Assembly (NCBI GenBank): GCA_039881045.1
Contig: JAYWVB010000007.1
Span: 992,001 to 1,056,000 of the forward strand
DNA: 64,000 bases
Source: Chaetomium olivaceum
Lineage: Eukaryota > Ascomycota > Sordariomycetes > Sordariales > Chaetomiaceae
Direction: 5' to 3'
Shown here: in pieces, positions 43,021-52,899 of the stretch
Position numbering within the stretch: position 1 is the stretch's first letter
Layout: every line of letters begins with the position of its first letter
The notes under the pieces: model-generated
What the model saw: the letters and a program-made list of their open reading frames with translations, nothing else
The model's database searches: none
What the model was told of the DNA's origin: nothing
Made by a program: the position numbers and the translations under genes

Positions 43021-44079
43021 ATGTCAAATGCCATAGGGTGGAGTAGAGAGGACTACGAGGCGGCTCAAGCCGTGAATTTCTCGGACGGATTGCATCCGGT
43101 ACATCCACAGCAGAGCCAGCATTTCTACCAGCACAATGCCCCTGAGCCGACAGACCGAGGCGACGAAACATGGAGATATCAAAGCTGGCAAAACAGCCAA
43201 GCCCAAAACTCTCCAACACCGCCATCACTGGCCAAGGTAGCGTCGCCGTCACCGATCGTGGCGCCGCCGGAACCAACTCATGAGACCGGGCCATCGAAAA
43301 CGGAGCCGAGGATTCTCGGGTTGAGGAGGACGACCTTCTTTTTGACAGTCAGCAATATCCTACTGGCCATCGCGTTAGTCGTTCTAGGGGTGGTGCAAAG
43401 CCAGGTATTAAGGAACGAGATGGGCACCGCGACAGGATCAGAAGCACAGGGGGCATGTCCCAGGTGAGCCTAGCCCTTTTTTAACTACCATCTATCCATT
43501 CTACGAGTCCACTCTTATCCCCTCGCCTAGCCCATCTTACCCGATCCTATTCATCCTACACTAGTCCAGTTCACACCCTCTCGCCTAACACAAGGCACTT
43601 TTCTTCAACCTAACCAATCCCTAACACAACCAACCAGCGCCAACCCAACCGGCACACCAACCTCATCCGCCTCCGCACCAACCTGCACTCCAGAAGCCAA
43701 CAAAATCTGTTTCGCCACGGACCAATCCATCACCACAGCCGTGGCAGTCGGCGCTGTAATCCAAGAATGCCCGCTCCCCTCCGGCCAAGCCAACTACACG
43801 GTCCCGGGCACCAAACTCACCTTCCGGCGCGAGTGTGAGACGGACTACTCGAGCGGCGACCTGGGCAAGTTTCCCGTTATCTCCATGGCCGACTGCATTG
43901 CCCTGTGCGCCCAGCTGAACCTGTACCCCGCCTCGGCGCTGGGGCCGTGTACGGGCGTGTCGTGGGTCACGGCGGATGGGCCGCAGGGGACGGGTCTGAG
44001 CTTTTGTTATCCGAAGAGTGTCATAGGGGAGCCGACGACGAGGGCGAAGACGGAGAGCGCGGTGCTTCTTGGTGTGTAA
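43021..44079 (+). CDS. Single-pass membrane protein with cysteine-rich ectodomain
   Basis: Exons are 43021-43463 and 43638-44079 (intron GTGAGC...CCAG), 294 residues. An N-terminal cytosolic region of about 100 residues is rich in Gln/Pro/Ser. A transmembrane helix follows at about 110-130 (FFLTVSNILLAIALVVLGVV), then a Ser/Thr/Pro stalk and a cysteine-rich domain. That domain carries CPLPSGQANYTVPG, LTFRRECETDYSSGDLG, ADCIALCAQLN, GPCTGVSWV and FCYPKS, close to the PAN/apple-like pattern of many uncharacterised ascomycete surface proteins. Type II orientation is inferred. No frame problems. Function unknown, plausibly carbohydrate or protein binding. Confidence 0.82.
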
Positions 44080-44299
44080 CTGGGGATTTATAGGGGCGAC
44101 TGGCGTTGGGATGGGACTGGGCGGGTGGTTTGGGTGGCATGGCATGGGCTGGAATGTTTCACGTTCAGATTTCATATGTGTATTATCTCGCTGTAATCTT
44201 GGTACTTATTTTCTACAACAACCATCCTTCCAACCAACTAACAAGCTAAGCCGCCGGTTGATAAAACTAGCCACCTGACCTGTGTCATCTCCTAACTAC

Positions 44300-45136
44300 T
44301 CACTTCGACGGGGGACTCATAACTCCCCTGCGACCCCTCCTACCCGCGCTCTTACCATTGCCTCTCGCGCTCATCACCGTCAGCGTATGCACATAGCGTA
44401 GCTTTCCCTTCTCCACCCGGAACTCATGACTATCAGGGATAGTAGAAAAGCTCAAAAACACCGACACAGCTCCCACCGTCTCATCAATGACATACCGACG
44501 ATCGGTAAGGCTCACACCACTCGGAATCCCAACATCACACTTATCATTTGGCCCGCCATTGCCCGTGTACATCCCACCCTCGAGGCGCGCACAAGGGTAC
44601 CCCCACGGCACCACCACACTCTTATCACTAAAGATATCGCAGTACGCATCCGCCGCCGCCTGAATCACCTCGCGCGAGTCGCGGTCCGCCTCGGGGATGG
44701 TGCTCCACTCCTCCTGGCTGGCCCAGTGCAGCGTGCCCGTGGCGTTGAACAGCCATTCGCCCGTCGTGGTGATGAGGGTATCAATCTTGGAGACGGCGCT
44801 GTCGGCAAAGTACATCTGCACGCCCAGCACATAGGGCATGCTGCCCGTGGCCGAGATCAGTTCCGTGTAGGTGGCGCATTGGGTCGTGTCGAGGCTGTGC
44901 CGGCTGTGGTCGATCGGGATCGCTTTGGTGAGGATGCCGGCCTGGAAGTCGGCCGCGGCAAAGTTCTCGTGGTAGACAAGGGCGTCGGAGAGGGGGGTGA
45001 GCAAGCTGGGGTCGCCGGCCTTCTGGGCTGCCACCAGGCTGTCCGCGCTGGTTTGGAGGAACTCGCGCGTGCAGTCGGCCGCCGAGGCCGTCAAGGGACC
45101 GAGAGCCCCGAGGGCAAAGAGGAAAACGGTATGCAT
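44300..45136 (-). CDS. Secreted protein, DUF8021-like
   Basis: 278 residues from ATG 45136. That start is chosen over the in-frame position at 45211 because it begins directly with a signal peptide (MHTVFLFALGALGPLTASA). The mature part contains CTREFLQTSADSLVAAQKAG, LSDALVYHENF, DTTQCATYTELISATG and YCDIFSDKSVVVPWGYPCAR with GGMYTG, then SGVSLTDRRYVIDETVGAVS. This layout matches fungal extracellular proteins with a DUF8021 (NTF2-like) fold. The C-terminus ends in a basic RGNGKSAGRRGRRGV tail. Intronless. Biochemical role unknown. Confidence 0.8.
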   Translation of the reverse strand: MHTVFLFALGALGPLTASAADCTREFLQTSADSLVAAQKAGDPSLLTPLSDALVYHENFAAADFQAGILTKAIPIDHSRHSLDTTQCATYTELISATGSMPYVLGVQMYFADSAVSKIDTLITTTGEWLFNATGTLHWASQEEWSTIPEADRDSREVIQAAADAYCDIFSDKSVVVPWGYPCARLEGGMYTGNGGPNDKCDVGIPSGVSLTDRRYVIDETVGAVSVFLSFSTIPDSHEFRVEKGKLRYVHTLTVMSARGNGKSAGRRGRRGVMSPPSK

Positions 45137-45821
45137 GTTTATTGTCGCTGGCAGCGTGTTGTAGGAGATTGAGAAGGTAGATTGATGGGGTATACGGCAG
45201 TCAACCTTCATGGGCTAGCCCCTTAGTAGCCTGACATGGCCACCTTTATATCCCGAGGTATTTTGAGGGGCTCGGGTGTGCAGGGCTAATGTGGCAACGG
45301 GTAATTATCCTGACCAGTACCATTCCATGATATTTGGCACGTTATATGTGAGGTTTGGTTTCGGCAGTTTGTCCTTGCCAAGTGATTGGTACGCAAGACG
45401 TTTGGAGAATCGAATACTTTTATTGAGGAGAATGATGGTACCATACAGAGCGGGGATCGGCAGCCGAACTACACTTCTAGGCCCGGGGGGTCTTTTGTTA
45501 GTTGCTTATTGCTGTATAGAATGAGTGGGATTCAACGCTATATTAGGGGCTTTAGTTTCTGGTAGAGGCGAAGTTCCCCAAACATGTAGCTCGGCTGCCG
45601 TTGTCATGCCTCTAGGGACCTGGTTTTCCCACAAGAATCATCTCGTTCCATTATTGGGCACTCCACGAGTGTATTACTTTTTTTTAGCCTTGGTGCCATC
45701 CTGATAACGAAAGGATAAGTTGAGCTTGGGGCGGTTCGATTTGTGGAACTTGATGGAGGAGGGCATTACATGCAGCAGGCATTATCGACTTGAACAAAGG
45801 AAAGACCAACAACCAGTTCTT
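45137..45821. other. Intergenic upstream of DUF8021-like gene and tRNA
   Basis: Nothing recognised beyond promoter-side sequence. Confidence 0.5.
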
Positions 45822-45908
45822 TCCATATAGTGTAGTGGTTTAGCATTCCAGATTTTCAGTCTCTGACTTGATCATTCTGGCGACCCGGGTTCGAACCCCG
45901 GTATGGAA
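45822..45908 (+). tRNA. tRNA-Glu (UUC) with 16-nt intron
   Basis: The acceptor stem TCCATAT pairs with GTATGGA at 45901-45907. The D-arm is AGTGTAGTGGTTTAGCAT. The anticodon stem CCAGA (45848-45852) pairs with TCTGG (45876-45880), the loop is TTTTCA plus T, and the anticodon TTC is at 45855-45857. The intron at 45859-45874 sits one base 3' of the anticodon, the canonical position. The T-arm is CCGGG-TTCGAAC-CCCGG. All helices pair. Confidence 0.93.
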
Positions 45909-46387
45909 GCTCCTTGCTTTTTGCTTGATCAATTTCTGGGAAATGTAAGGAAATCTACACATTCCCCCAATAAGCCAGGGCCGGTGTTTGCTATCCCAGT
46001 CACCGAATTTGGCGCTGCTGCACATAGGCAAAGTGAAACCATTTCGGAACGTTATGTCCAACGGAAAAGGGCTGTTGATAATGAAGAATGCCCCATGTCG
46101 CGTAATATCCCAAGCTACGGCCACCAGATTTGTCACAAACCAACAACCCTTATCCGCGCAATCCCCGCCTAGCTTTGGAACGCAGTACAATTGTGTTATC
46201 GCTTGTTGATATGATTGACTAGTAGCCATTACACACTAGATGACAATATTCCCAACATCATCCCCAACGGCATCCCCAACGCATATGTATGGACGCGGAC
46301 AGGGGACGTGTGTTTGGCCGTTCAACTCGATTCACATCCCCGTCATGTCCGTGTACATGTAATACGACCGACCCTAGCGCAACGACC
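45909..46387. other. Intergenic 3' of tRNA-Glu
   Basis: No gene seen. CATCCCCAACG-type short repeats occur near 46258-46280. Confidence 0.5.
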
Positions 46388-48210
46388 TTAATAATTCGGG
46401 TTGCCCCAATCCCAAACGCTTCTCCCCGGTTCTACGGCGGCCAGCGAGCCAGACTCGTACCGGTCTCCCATGACAAACTTCTCAGCGCGCTTTTTGAGCT
46501 CTGCGTCTTTGGCGTATAACCAATCCAGCCCTTTGTTGTGAATCTGAGCCCTGGCCAAGCGCGACCATTTCAACGGCCATGGCAGGACGGCATAGAACCG
46601 TGCCAGGCCGCCATCGGGAGCGGTACCCAAGAGCTGTAGGGGGAGTAGAATGCGGTTATATGTCGCCAAAATCTCCTTCCCCTGCTCCCGAGTCCATTCG
46701 TAACTCTGTTGTGATCCCCGGACACTGTCGCGGTTACCGTCACAACCAGCCGCAGGGTCAGAACCCGTAGGCTGAGCTTATCCTTGAGCCAGTCGATGGT
46801 GTCATCCCAGTCCAGCAGCGCGGGATGCCCGTTGCTTGGCCGCTCCTTTGGGGTGAATTGAGAAAACGTGAGCTCGATGAAGCGGAAATATCCAAGACAG
46901 TGCCGGGGGATAACGTGCCGCAGGAACTGGCTGGCGGCAAATGTCTCAAATGGGTAGTCGCCCTCATCCCAGTACGCCCATGGGTTGCTGCGCGGGCTAT
47001 CGACGATGATGAAGCGGTTCTGACTGTAGAATACCAGATTGGCTTCGGTGTAGATAGTTCGGCAGATGAGGAACAAGGGGGTGGGTGTAGCCCAGCATTT
47101 ACATCGGGAGGAAGCAGCGGTATGCTGGAGGCGACAGAAACAGCCGATGGACGGCTCGGTACACGGTCCCAGCCAGCAGTGGGTAAACCGGCACGCGCGA
47201 CCGCAGTCCGAAACACAAAAGCTGGGCCCTTCGCCATTATAGCATGGGGCCCTCTGTACATAATATCCGCTACCAGAAACCTTTCGGTGCCACATGACCT
47301 CTTTGCTAGGAGTGATAAGATCGGTGTACTCGAGAATCCGAAGCCGTATCTCACGTGGGAGATCGAGGAAACGAAAAGGACCCAAGTGGCCCGGCGAGGA
47401 TGGCCCCGTCGGCAGCGAGTGGTCGGAAGATACAATACCACGAGCCTGTAAAACACCCGTCTGCGTGATATGTTGGAGCAGCTTATCCCGCCTCCCGGAT
47501 AGTCGAAGGTGACAGTTTTTCAGCCGTGGGAGTAAATAAAGGCCATCGAGCACGCGTCTGGCTATCTGGACGTCCCTGTGCCAAACGTCGCAGACCAAGG
47601 ACAATTCGAGTTTTCCGGGTATGATGTGTGATGCTAAATAGGTAGCGGTCGTTTCCCACTCTGCGAGCACTTCCTTGGCCAGCACATTGGATTCATCCAG
47701 CGCGAGGTCATGGATGTACTCATGATCCGATGAAAGACAACCGCGAAGCAAATTGGGGTCGCCCACGTTCCACTTTTCTCGCTCCGAGTCGTATGCCCAT
47801 CCGCCTCCACAGCAGTCGCGAAACTTATAGTGCTCAGACCCTTGGGCATGGCAGGAGGTCTGGTTGAGTACAACCTTGAGATTGGTCAGAGAGGCTAGCG
47901 CGTGAGGGGTGAGAGCGCGGAGGGAACTGAGACTCCGGAGAGGCTGGTAGCGGACGATGAACCAGTTCTCTGAGTACAACAGCGCGGATGCTTCGAGATA
48001 GATGGTTCGACAGGACAACAGGAGACCATGGAAACGTGGACGTTGCCTAGGGTCCACCAGTTCGAGGCTTGATGGGTCGCTTAACTCGTAAATATGGGGG
48101 GCGGTGTGAGCCCAGGATTCTGCCTGGCCTAAACCCACGTCAAGGTAGATCCAATGTCGAATTTCGGGACTGAGGCGCAAAATGCCAGGAAGATGGCGGT
48201 CTGGTGTCAT
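46388..48210 (-). CDS. F-box/2EXR-like protein with two tandem modules, frameshifted
   Basis: Starts at ATG 48210 (MTPDRHLPGILRLSPEIRHW), about 607 residues in all. Two copies of the same fungal module are present. Module 1 (about 5-240) has LRLSPEIRHWIYLDVG and LLLSCRTIYLEASALLYSEN. Module 2 (about 285 to end) has RFLDLPREIRLRILEYTDLI and LFLICRTIYTEANLVFYSQN with FIIVDSP. The first element of each resembles a degenerate F-box, and a cysteine-rich insert (CVSDCGRACRF, CFCRLQHTAASSRCKC) lies in module 2. The frame breaks near 46716-46719, a run of four C on plus. One more base leads into SYEWTREQGKEILATYN and the proper C-terminus ending WDWGNPNY. Likely a substrate-recognition protein, by analogy only. 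Confidence 0.75.
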
Positions 48211-50594
48211 CACTAATTCACTACAGTACCAGAGTACCAGTGGTGTCGCCGGGTTGTGGTAGAGGGTTGAAGCAGTCGTGTGAAAAGCGGGAAATAGAGG
48301 CAAACACGCTGGCAGTGAGTGCCCCAGCCTCCGTATGGGCTGCCAGGCAGGGCGCAGAGCATGTGGAATTGTGGAATGGAAGGAATGAAACACCAGAGAG
48401 GCTTGTTATGTGGGGCAACAGCCCTGGCCAGCTGCCAACCACCAGCAATACGTCTTCCATTCCAAATATTGTCTGATGATCATCAGGGCCGATGAGGCTG
48501 CTGTCGCTGGAGATCAAGTGTAAAAAAAGTGCCGTCCCGTTTGCCCGATTCTGTTTACCTAGGCAATATCTTATGTCTTACCTTACAAAAACAAAACAAC
48601 GCTACCAAACTCATCTCCAACGTTTCCGAGTCCCCGTTCAGAATCCTGATTCCTGACATCAAACAGAAGCAAGGACGCAATTTACCAATGCAGTCGCTCG
48701 ATCTCTCGTCTGGAGACGAAAGGTGGGGTAGTTTAGAGGCAGTTCAGGTTCGATTTGACGACCCAATCATCAGCTGGTCCAACTCCGATCTGATGTTCGA
48801 AATTCCAACTTCGATCCTTCAAGTTGTGTGTGCACCGCCACAATAACCAGCGGGAGCTGGCCCCCAAACTCACACAACCTCCTCCAAAGCCTCCCTAAAG
48901 TTAACCAGCATCCGGTCTCGCCCAATATGACGGAGGCGTTTGGATCCTTACACACGGCGCCATCACTGGCACACATTTTGGACCCCAACACGCCACCAAC
49001 GCCATGTCCTGTTACGTGTGCTTTGCCTTACCAACATCGGTCAAGGGACGTGCCAGACCTGTTTGTGAGTATAGCCTTTTAACTAAATACGGCCATGGTG
49101 AGTGGCGGTTTGAGCTAGTCTAGTCAACCCAGCCCACCCACGCCTCCTGCTGCTCGTGAACGTCCCGAATATCAGATTAGTCGGTCCCGGCCGGCGGTAG
49201 AATTGTGTTAGTTAAACAACTCCTAGCGGTCTGGGGCTGGCAACAATGGCACTCCTGCGCGGGTCAACAGTGGTCAACTGAGAGTTTCACGACGATGCCG
49301 ATGGCTTCAAGTTCCTCACCGGGCCACTCTTAACCTCCCTCTAGTGAATGATCGTTGCGGAGTCTGGCCCAGTCCACGGCCATGAGCCTTCCCAGCCGCT
49401 AACAACCACAAGAAGGTTGAAGTGAGCAGGAGTATAAATCAAAAGGTCAATGGTGCCCCTGGTTCGCAACCAGCATCAATCACGCCGTCACTCATTTCAT
49501 TCTTTCTTTCAAGTTCTCGCTGGACGACAAGCGGGCCGGTTCCCTGTCCGTTGCACTGTCATTCATTAAGGTACTACTTGCTTCCGCCCCACTCCAACAT
49601 CAACTTTCCCACGCGTTGCCTGCCCCCGTCGTTTTGTACCGCTTCCCATGATCTTCTCTCGCTGGCCGAGAACCTGGACTGCTTGGTCTTCTCATCCTAT
49701 CAGCATTTCCCTCTGTCGCTAAGAGCGCCTTAGTCACTGCTACGGGTAGTAGTGCCTCGTCAGCTACTATCATTCTCCGTGACGATTCCCTTCTTTCTGG
49801 TTCCCTCCCCACATTGAGCGACGATATCTTCCCACTCAGCTGTGACACGTCCGGCCCACGAGGGTCCCGCGACGCACGCGAAGCGGAAGGGCGAATATTC
49901 TCCGGCAGGAGACTGGAGTGATAGCCTGAGGCGGGACCGCCGGCGCCACCACCTTGTCCACCCCTTGTGGCTATTCTGTGGCGCCGGTCCGATGCCGCTA
50001 GCGCTGCCTTCTCTCTAGGAGATTCTGCCCGTAAATGGAACGAAGCGTTCCTTCTTCGCTTCCTCACTGTACGTGGTACATCTCAGAGACTCATCATTGA
50101 AGCTTCGCTTCAACATCCCTTCCGTCTTCCCCATTGTTCATCCTCACCTCGTGTTAGGACCCCCTCAAGAATTAAGACACTCGGCCAGCATAGCCGTTGA
50201 TGCCTTGACCTGCTTCGGGGACTGGAATAGACTGTACGGACGACTCGGGTCTTTGACGACCCGATTGCCAAACCCAGGAGGGGAAGTTTGGTTTTCGAAA
50301 GATGTGGGCACCCTCAGAGTAAGTTAGGTAAGCAATAAACAACAAATGTCTTTCGCCAGATCCGGCTTCCGGATTCACACGGGAGAACCGTGGTTAACCC
50401 AGGTTTCAGACCATCTGTCTCGGCCAACCTGGGCGTCCCGGCCTCGGTCATGTTGACACGCGGCGGCAACACGCCAACCACCGCCGCCAAGTCAGAGAAC
50501 ACCGAGCCGGCCAAATCCAACAGAATACGAGGCGCGCCAAATGAGGTTGTAGCCTCAAACTGAGGCCTACAATTATTATTGAGGCCAGAATACT
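48211..50594. other. Long intergenic region, no recognisable gene
   Basis: No domain-bearing frame. A 155-codon minus-strand frame (49600-50067) has no ATG and skewed Arg/Ser/Pro composition, so it is not called. Probably regulatory DNA and UTRs. Confidence 0.45.
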
Positions 50595-50968
50595 ATGAAT
50601 GCATGCGTTCATTGCTGCTGTATACGGTACCCAAGTCTCCAAGGTTACGGTGTGATTACGTCCGCCACATTGGATACCTGGCCCTGCGTATGTCCACTAT
50701 GTTTGAGAGTCTTTGTCAGTGAATGCTAACGGGCCGATGCCATTTCAGCCCCCGGTGGACACATGGGTCACACACGAGTGGCACTGTGTAAGTGAGATTT
50801 AAACTTATTCCCTGCTCCCTTGATACATCATACATGAGGACCGGCATTGATTGACTCTAATGAAAACAGTGCAAATGCGAGGCGGGAGCATATTCAGTTA
50901 CGGTGCAGAAATCATGCCCCTTATGCCAGCACAAACCCTGCGATAGCTGCCCCCTCACGCAAGATTGA
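50595..50968 (+). CDS. Cysteine-rich zinc-ribbon-like microprotein, 76 aa, three exons
   Basis: Exons are 50595-50687, 50749-50787 and 50870-50968, all phase 0. The introns are GTATGT...TCAG (61 bp, with a perfect TGCTAAC branch point) and GTAAGT...ACAG (82 bp). The spliced product begins MNACVHCCCIRYPSLQG. The core reads THEWHCCKCEAGAYS, then KSCPLCQHKPCDSCPLTQD and stop. The arrangement W-x-C-C-x-C ... C-P-L-C-x-H-x-x-C-x-x-C matches the look of small ascomycete proteins that probably bind zinc. No signal peptide, so intracellular. The first exon is the least certain. None of the exons is visible as a long open frame, so it would be missed by simple gene calling. Function unknown. Confidence 0.6.
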
Positions 50969-51169
50969 ACCAGAATGAAGGGTATTCCCAAATGATGTAG
51001 AGGATATCTGGAGACTTAGGACTGTGTTGGAAGTTGTGAAGGAAGAAGTATAGGATTTGATCTTGGAGGATGATGATGTAACAGGGTGAATGGGAAGAAT
51101 GATTCAATTTGTGCTTATAATGACCACGTCCCGAAGTTACATTGAGTTATGAAACTAAACACGAAGTGC

Positions 51170-52899
51170 CTATGTATTGGCTGTCCTTTCGCCAATGGTG
51201 GCGCCTCTCTTTTGTGACTTCTTGTCCGCAGCAAGCCGCATCTTCCTCAGCTTCTTTTCCTGAATTTTCGATCCAGGAGTTTTGCCATCATGTTGCGCCC
51301 GGGACTCGACCGTTCTGTCTTGTGGCAGAGGCAGCACTGTATCGGCTTTCTCGCCCCTCCATAAGAGCGGCCGAGGGGTCATGAAGTGGTCGAGCATCTC
51401 ATCTGTCACTTTGGCCCGTTGCTGTTGGAAAGAGGTGCAGAAACTAATCAGTTCACTTGCGCATCTTCGTTCGGTTAGCATGAGTTGTGTTTGCTACTTG
51501 AAAAACAGACGTGGGGGGCTTGCTTTTCCTTGATTTCCCCTGTTGTCATCTTTCCGGATTTGTAGTCTTGATAAACCTGCTCAAGCTCTTCGTCGTCCTA
51601 GAATTTGAAATTAGTCGGTGGTAGAGTTTTCTGGACGTGGCAGTGACAAACCTCTAAAAAGAATCGCAGATACTGGTAGCTGACATCGACGTCGGGATCG
51701 CCACCCTTGGCTCGGTGCTCCTCCAGCGTTTCCCGGCCGCCACTGAAGGCGTACTGCTTGATCTTGTTTGATATCTGTTTGGGGGTGTCACTCACAAGGA
51801 TCGAGCTCGACTCGATGGAGGCAGACATCTTCGAACCCGGCCCTTGCAGAGCATCGAGGAACCTGGCATGGATGAGGGATGGCTGGGCATGCCCAAGTTG
51901 ACTCGCCACATCCCGGGTGAGGCGGAAATAAGGGTCTTGGTCGACGGCGCAGGGTATCAGACAGGGGACCTTGGCTGCCTTGGATTTGTCGGGCCCAAAT
52001 AAGAAAGGGAACGAGGTGGCAAACGAAGACGCCGCCTGGACAGCAGCAAAGTGAATCTGGCTCGTCAGTGTATGATCTGTGTACTTAGTGTCGCAGTGAG
52101 GATGCCGGAGAGGGTGATCAGTACCTTCCCAATGCTCGTGCTCGAATCAAAGCCGAAGCAGGCATCTGCTGTTCCCCTGTTGATTCTCTATACTGAGAAG
52201 TCAGTCTAACATTGCACTAGAATAAAGGAGAAAATGGAGATATTAACCTTGGCAATTCGGGTGATATTTCTATAGAATTCGCCGCCCATGAACCCGTAGT
52301 CGGAGAATATGAAAGTCCTGTCAGGGTTGAAGCCAAGTGCAATGATGTCCTTGGCATTCTCGCGGGCGAAGTGTTCATACTCATCTATTGTGCGTTCCAT
52401 CTTGCCAATGAGATACTTTTCGTCTGCTCAAGTAGTCAGACGCACCGCACCGACTTAAGCTTCGAAGGTTTGAACTGTGGTTTGGTTCTCTTCACTTACC
52501 ATCGGTTAGCATGACGATGAGGGGAACCTCAAAGACATCTGAAAGCCATTTCGTCAACTCAAAGGGAACCATATGCCCGATGTGCATGGCATCGCTGCTA
52601 GGACCGCGGCCTGTATAAATGAAGACCGGTTCCTTCTTTTCATGCTTGTCAACGATCAGCTCCAGGTCGCGGTGTGAAAAAACGATCCCCCGGCGAAGGA
52701 AGCGGTGCAGTTTGTGCCCAGTGACTCGCTCGAATCTTGCGAACAATGCATCGTCGATGATTTTAGTCCCGAACTGTTCGACAAGTTTGTTGTAGTTGAT
52801 TGGTTTCACAGTCCCGTCTTCGGCAATTTCGCCGCTCACGCTCCAGGGATTGATGTTCTGGTCAAGCGCGGTGGCGCTAGAAGTTTTGGTGTCTGCCAT
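51170..52899 (-). CDS. Tryptophanyl-tRNA synthetase, cytosolic type
   Basis: Exons on the minus strand are 52899-52500, 52423-52248, 52187-52125, 52056-51652, 51597-51524 and 51464-51170. The product is 470 residues, starting MADTKTSSAT. It charges tRNA-Trp. Class I signatures are AMHIGHMVPFELTKW (HIGH) and GSKMSASIESS (KMSKS-like), with FIYTGRGPSSDAMHIGH at the ATP site. Other family segments are SDYGFMGGEFYRNI, INRGTADACFGFDSS and AKVTDEMLDHFM. Four introns are GT-AG. The fifth (51523-51465) begins GC (GCAAGC) and ends AG, with a TGCTAAC branch point. Splicing there is required to join GEIKEK to CASELISFC. The C-terminal tail is Lys/Arg-rich. No frame problems. Confidence 0.95.
51465..51523 (-). 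other. GC-AG intron in tryptophanyl-tRNA synthetase
   Basis: Donor AA|GCAAGC, branch CATGCTAACC, acceptor GAAG. The only alternative reading gives QAPHVCFSSSKHNSC and a stop, losing the conserved C-terminal anticodon-binding part. Confidence 0.85.

Noticed and set aside
45840..46229. A 129-codon minus-strand frame overlapping tRNA-Glu
   Set aside because: The overlap is with a fully paired tRNA, and the frame has no family features.
49600..50067. A 155-codon minus-strand frame
   Set aside because: No ATG, and Arg/Ser-rich composition typical of GC-rich noncoding DNA.
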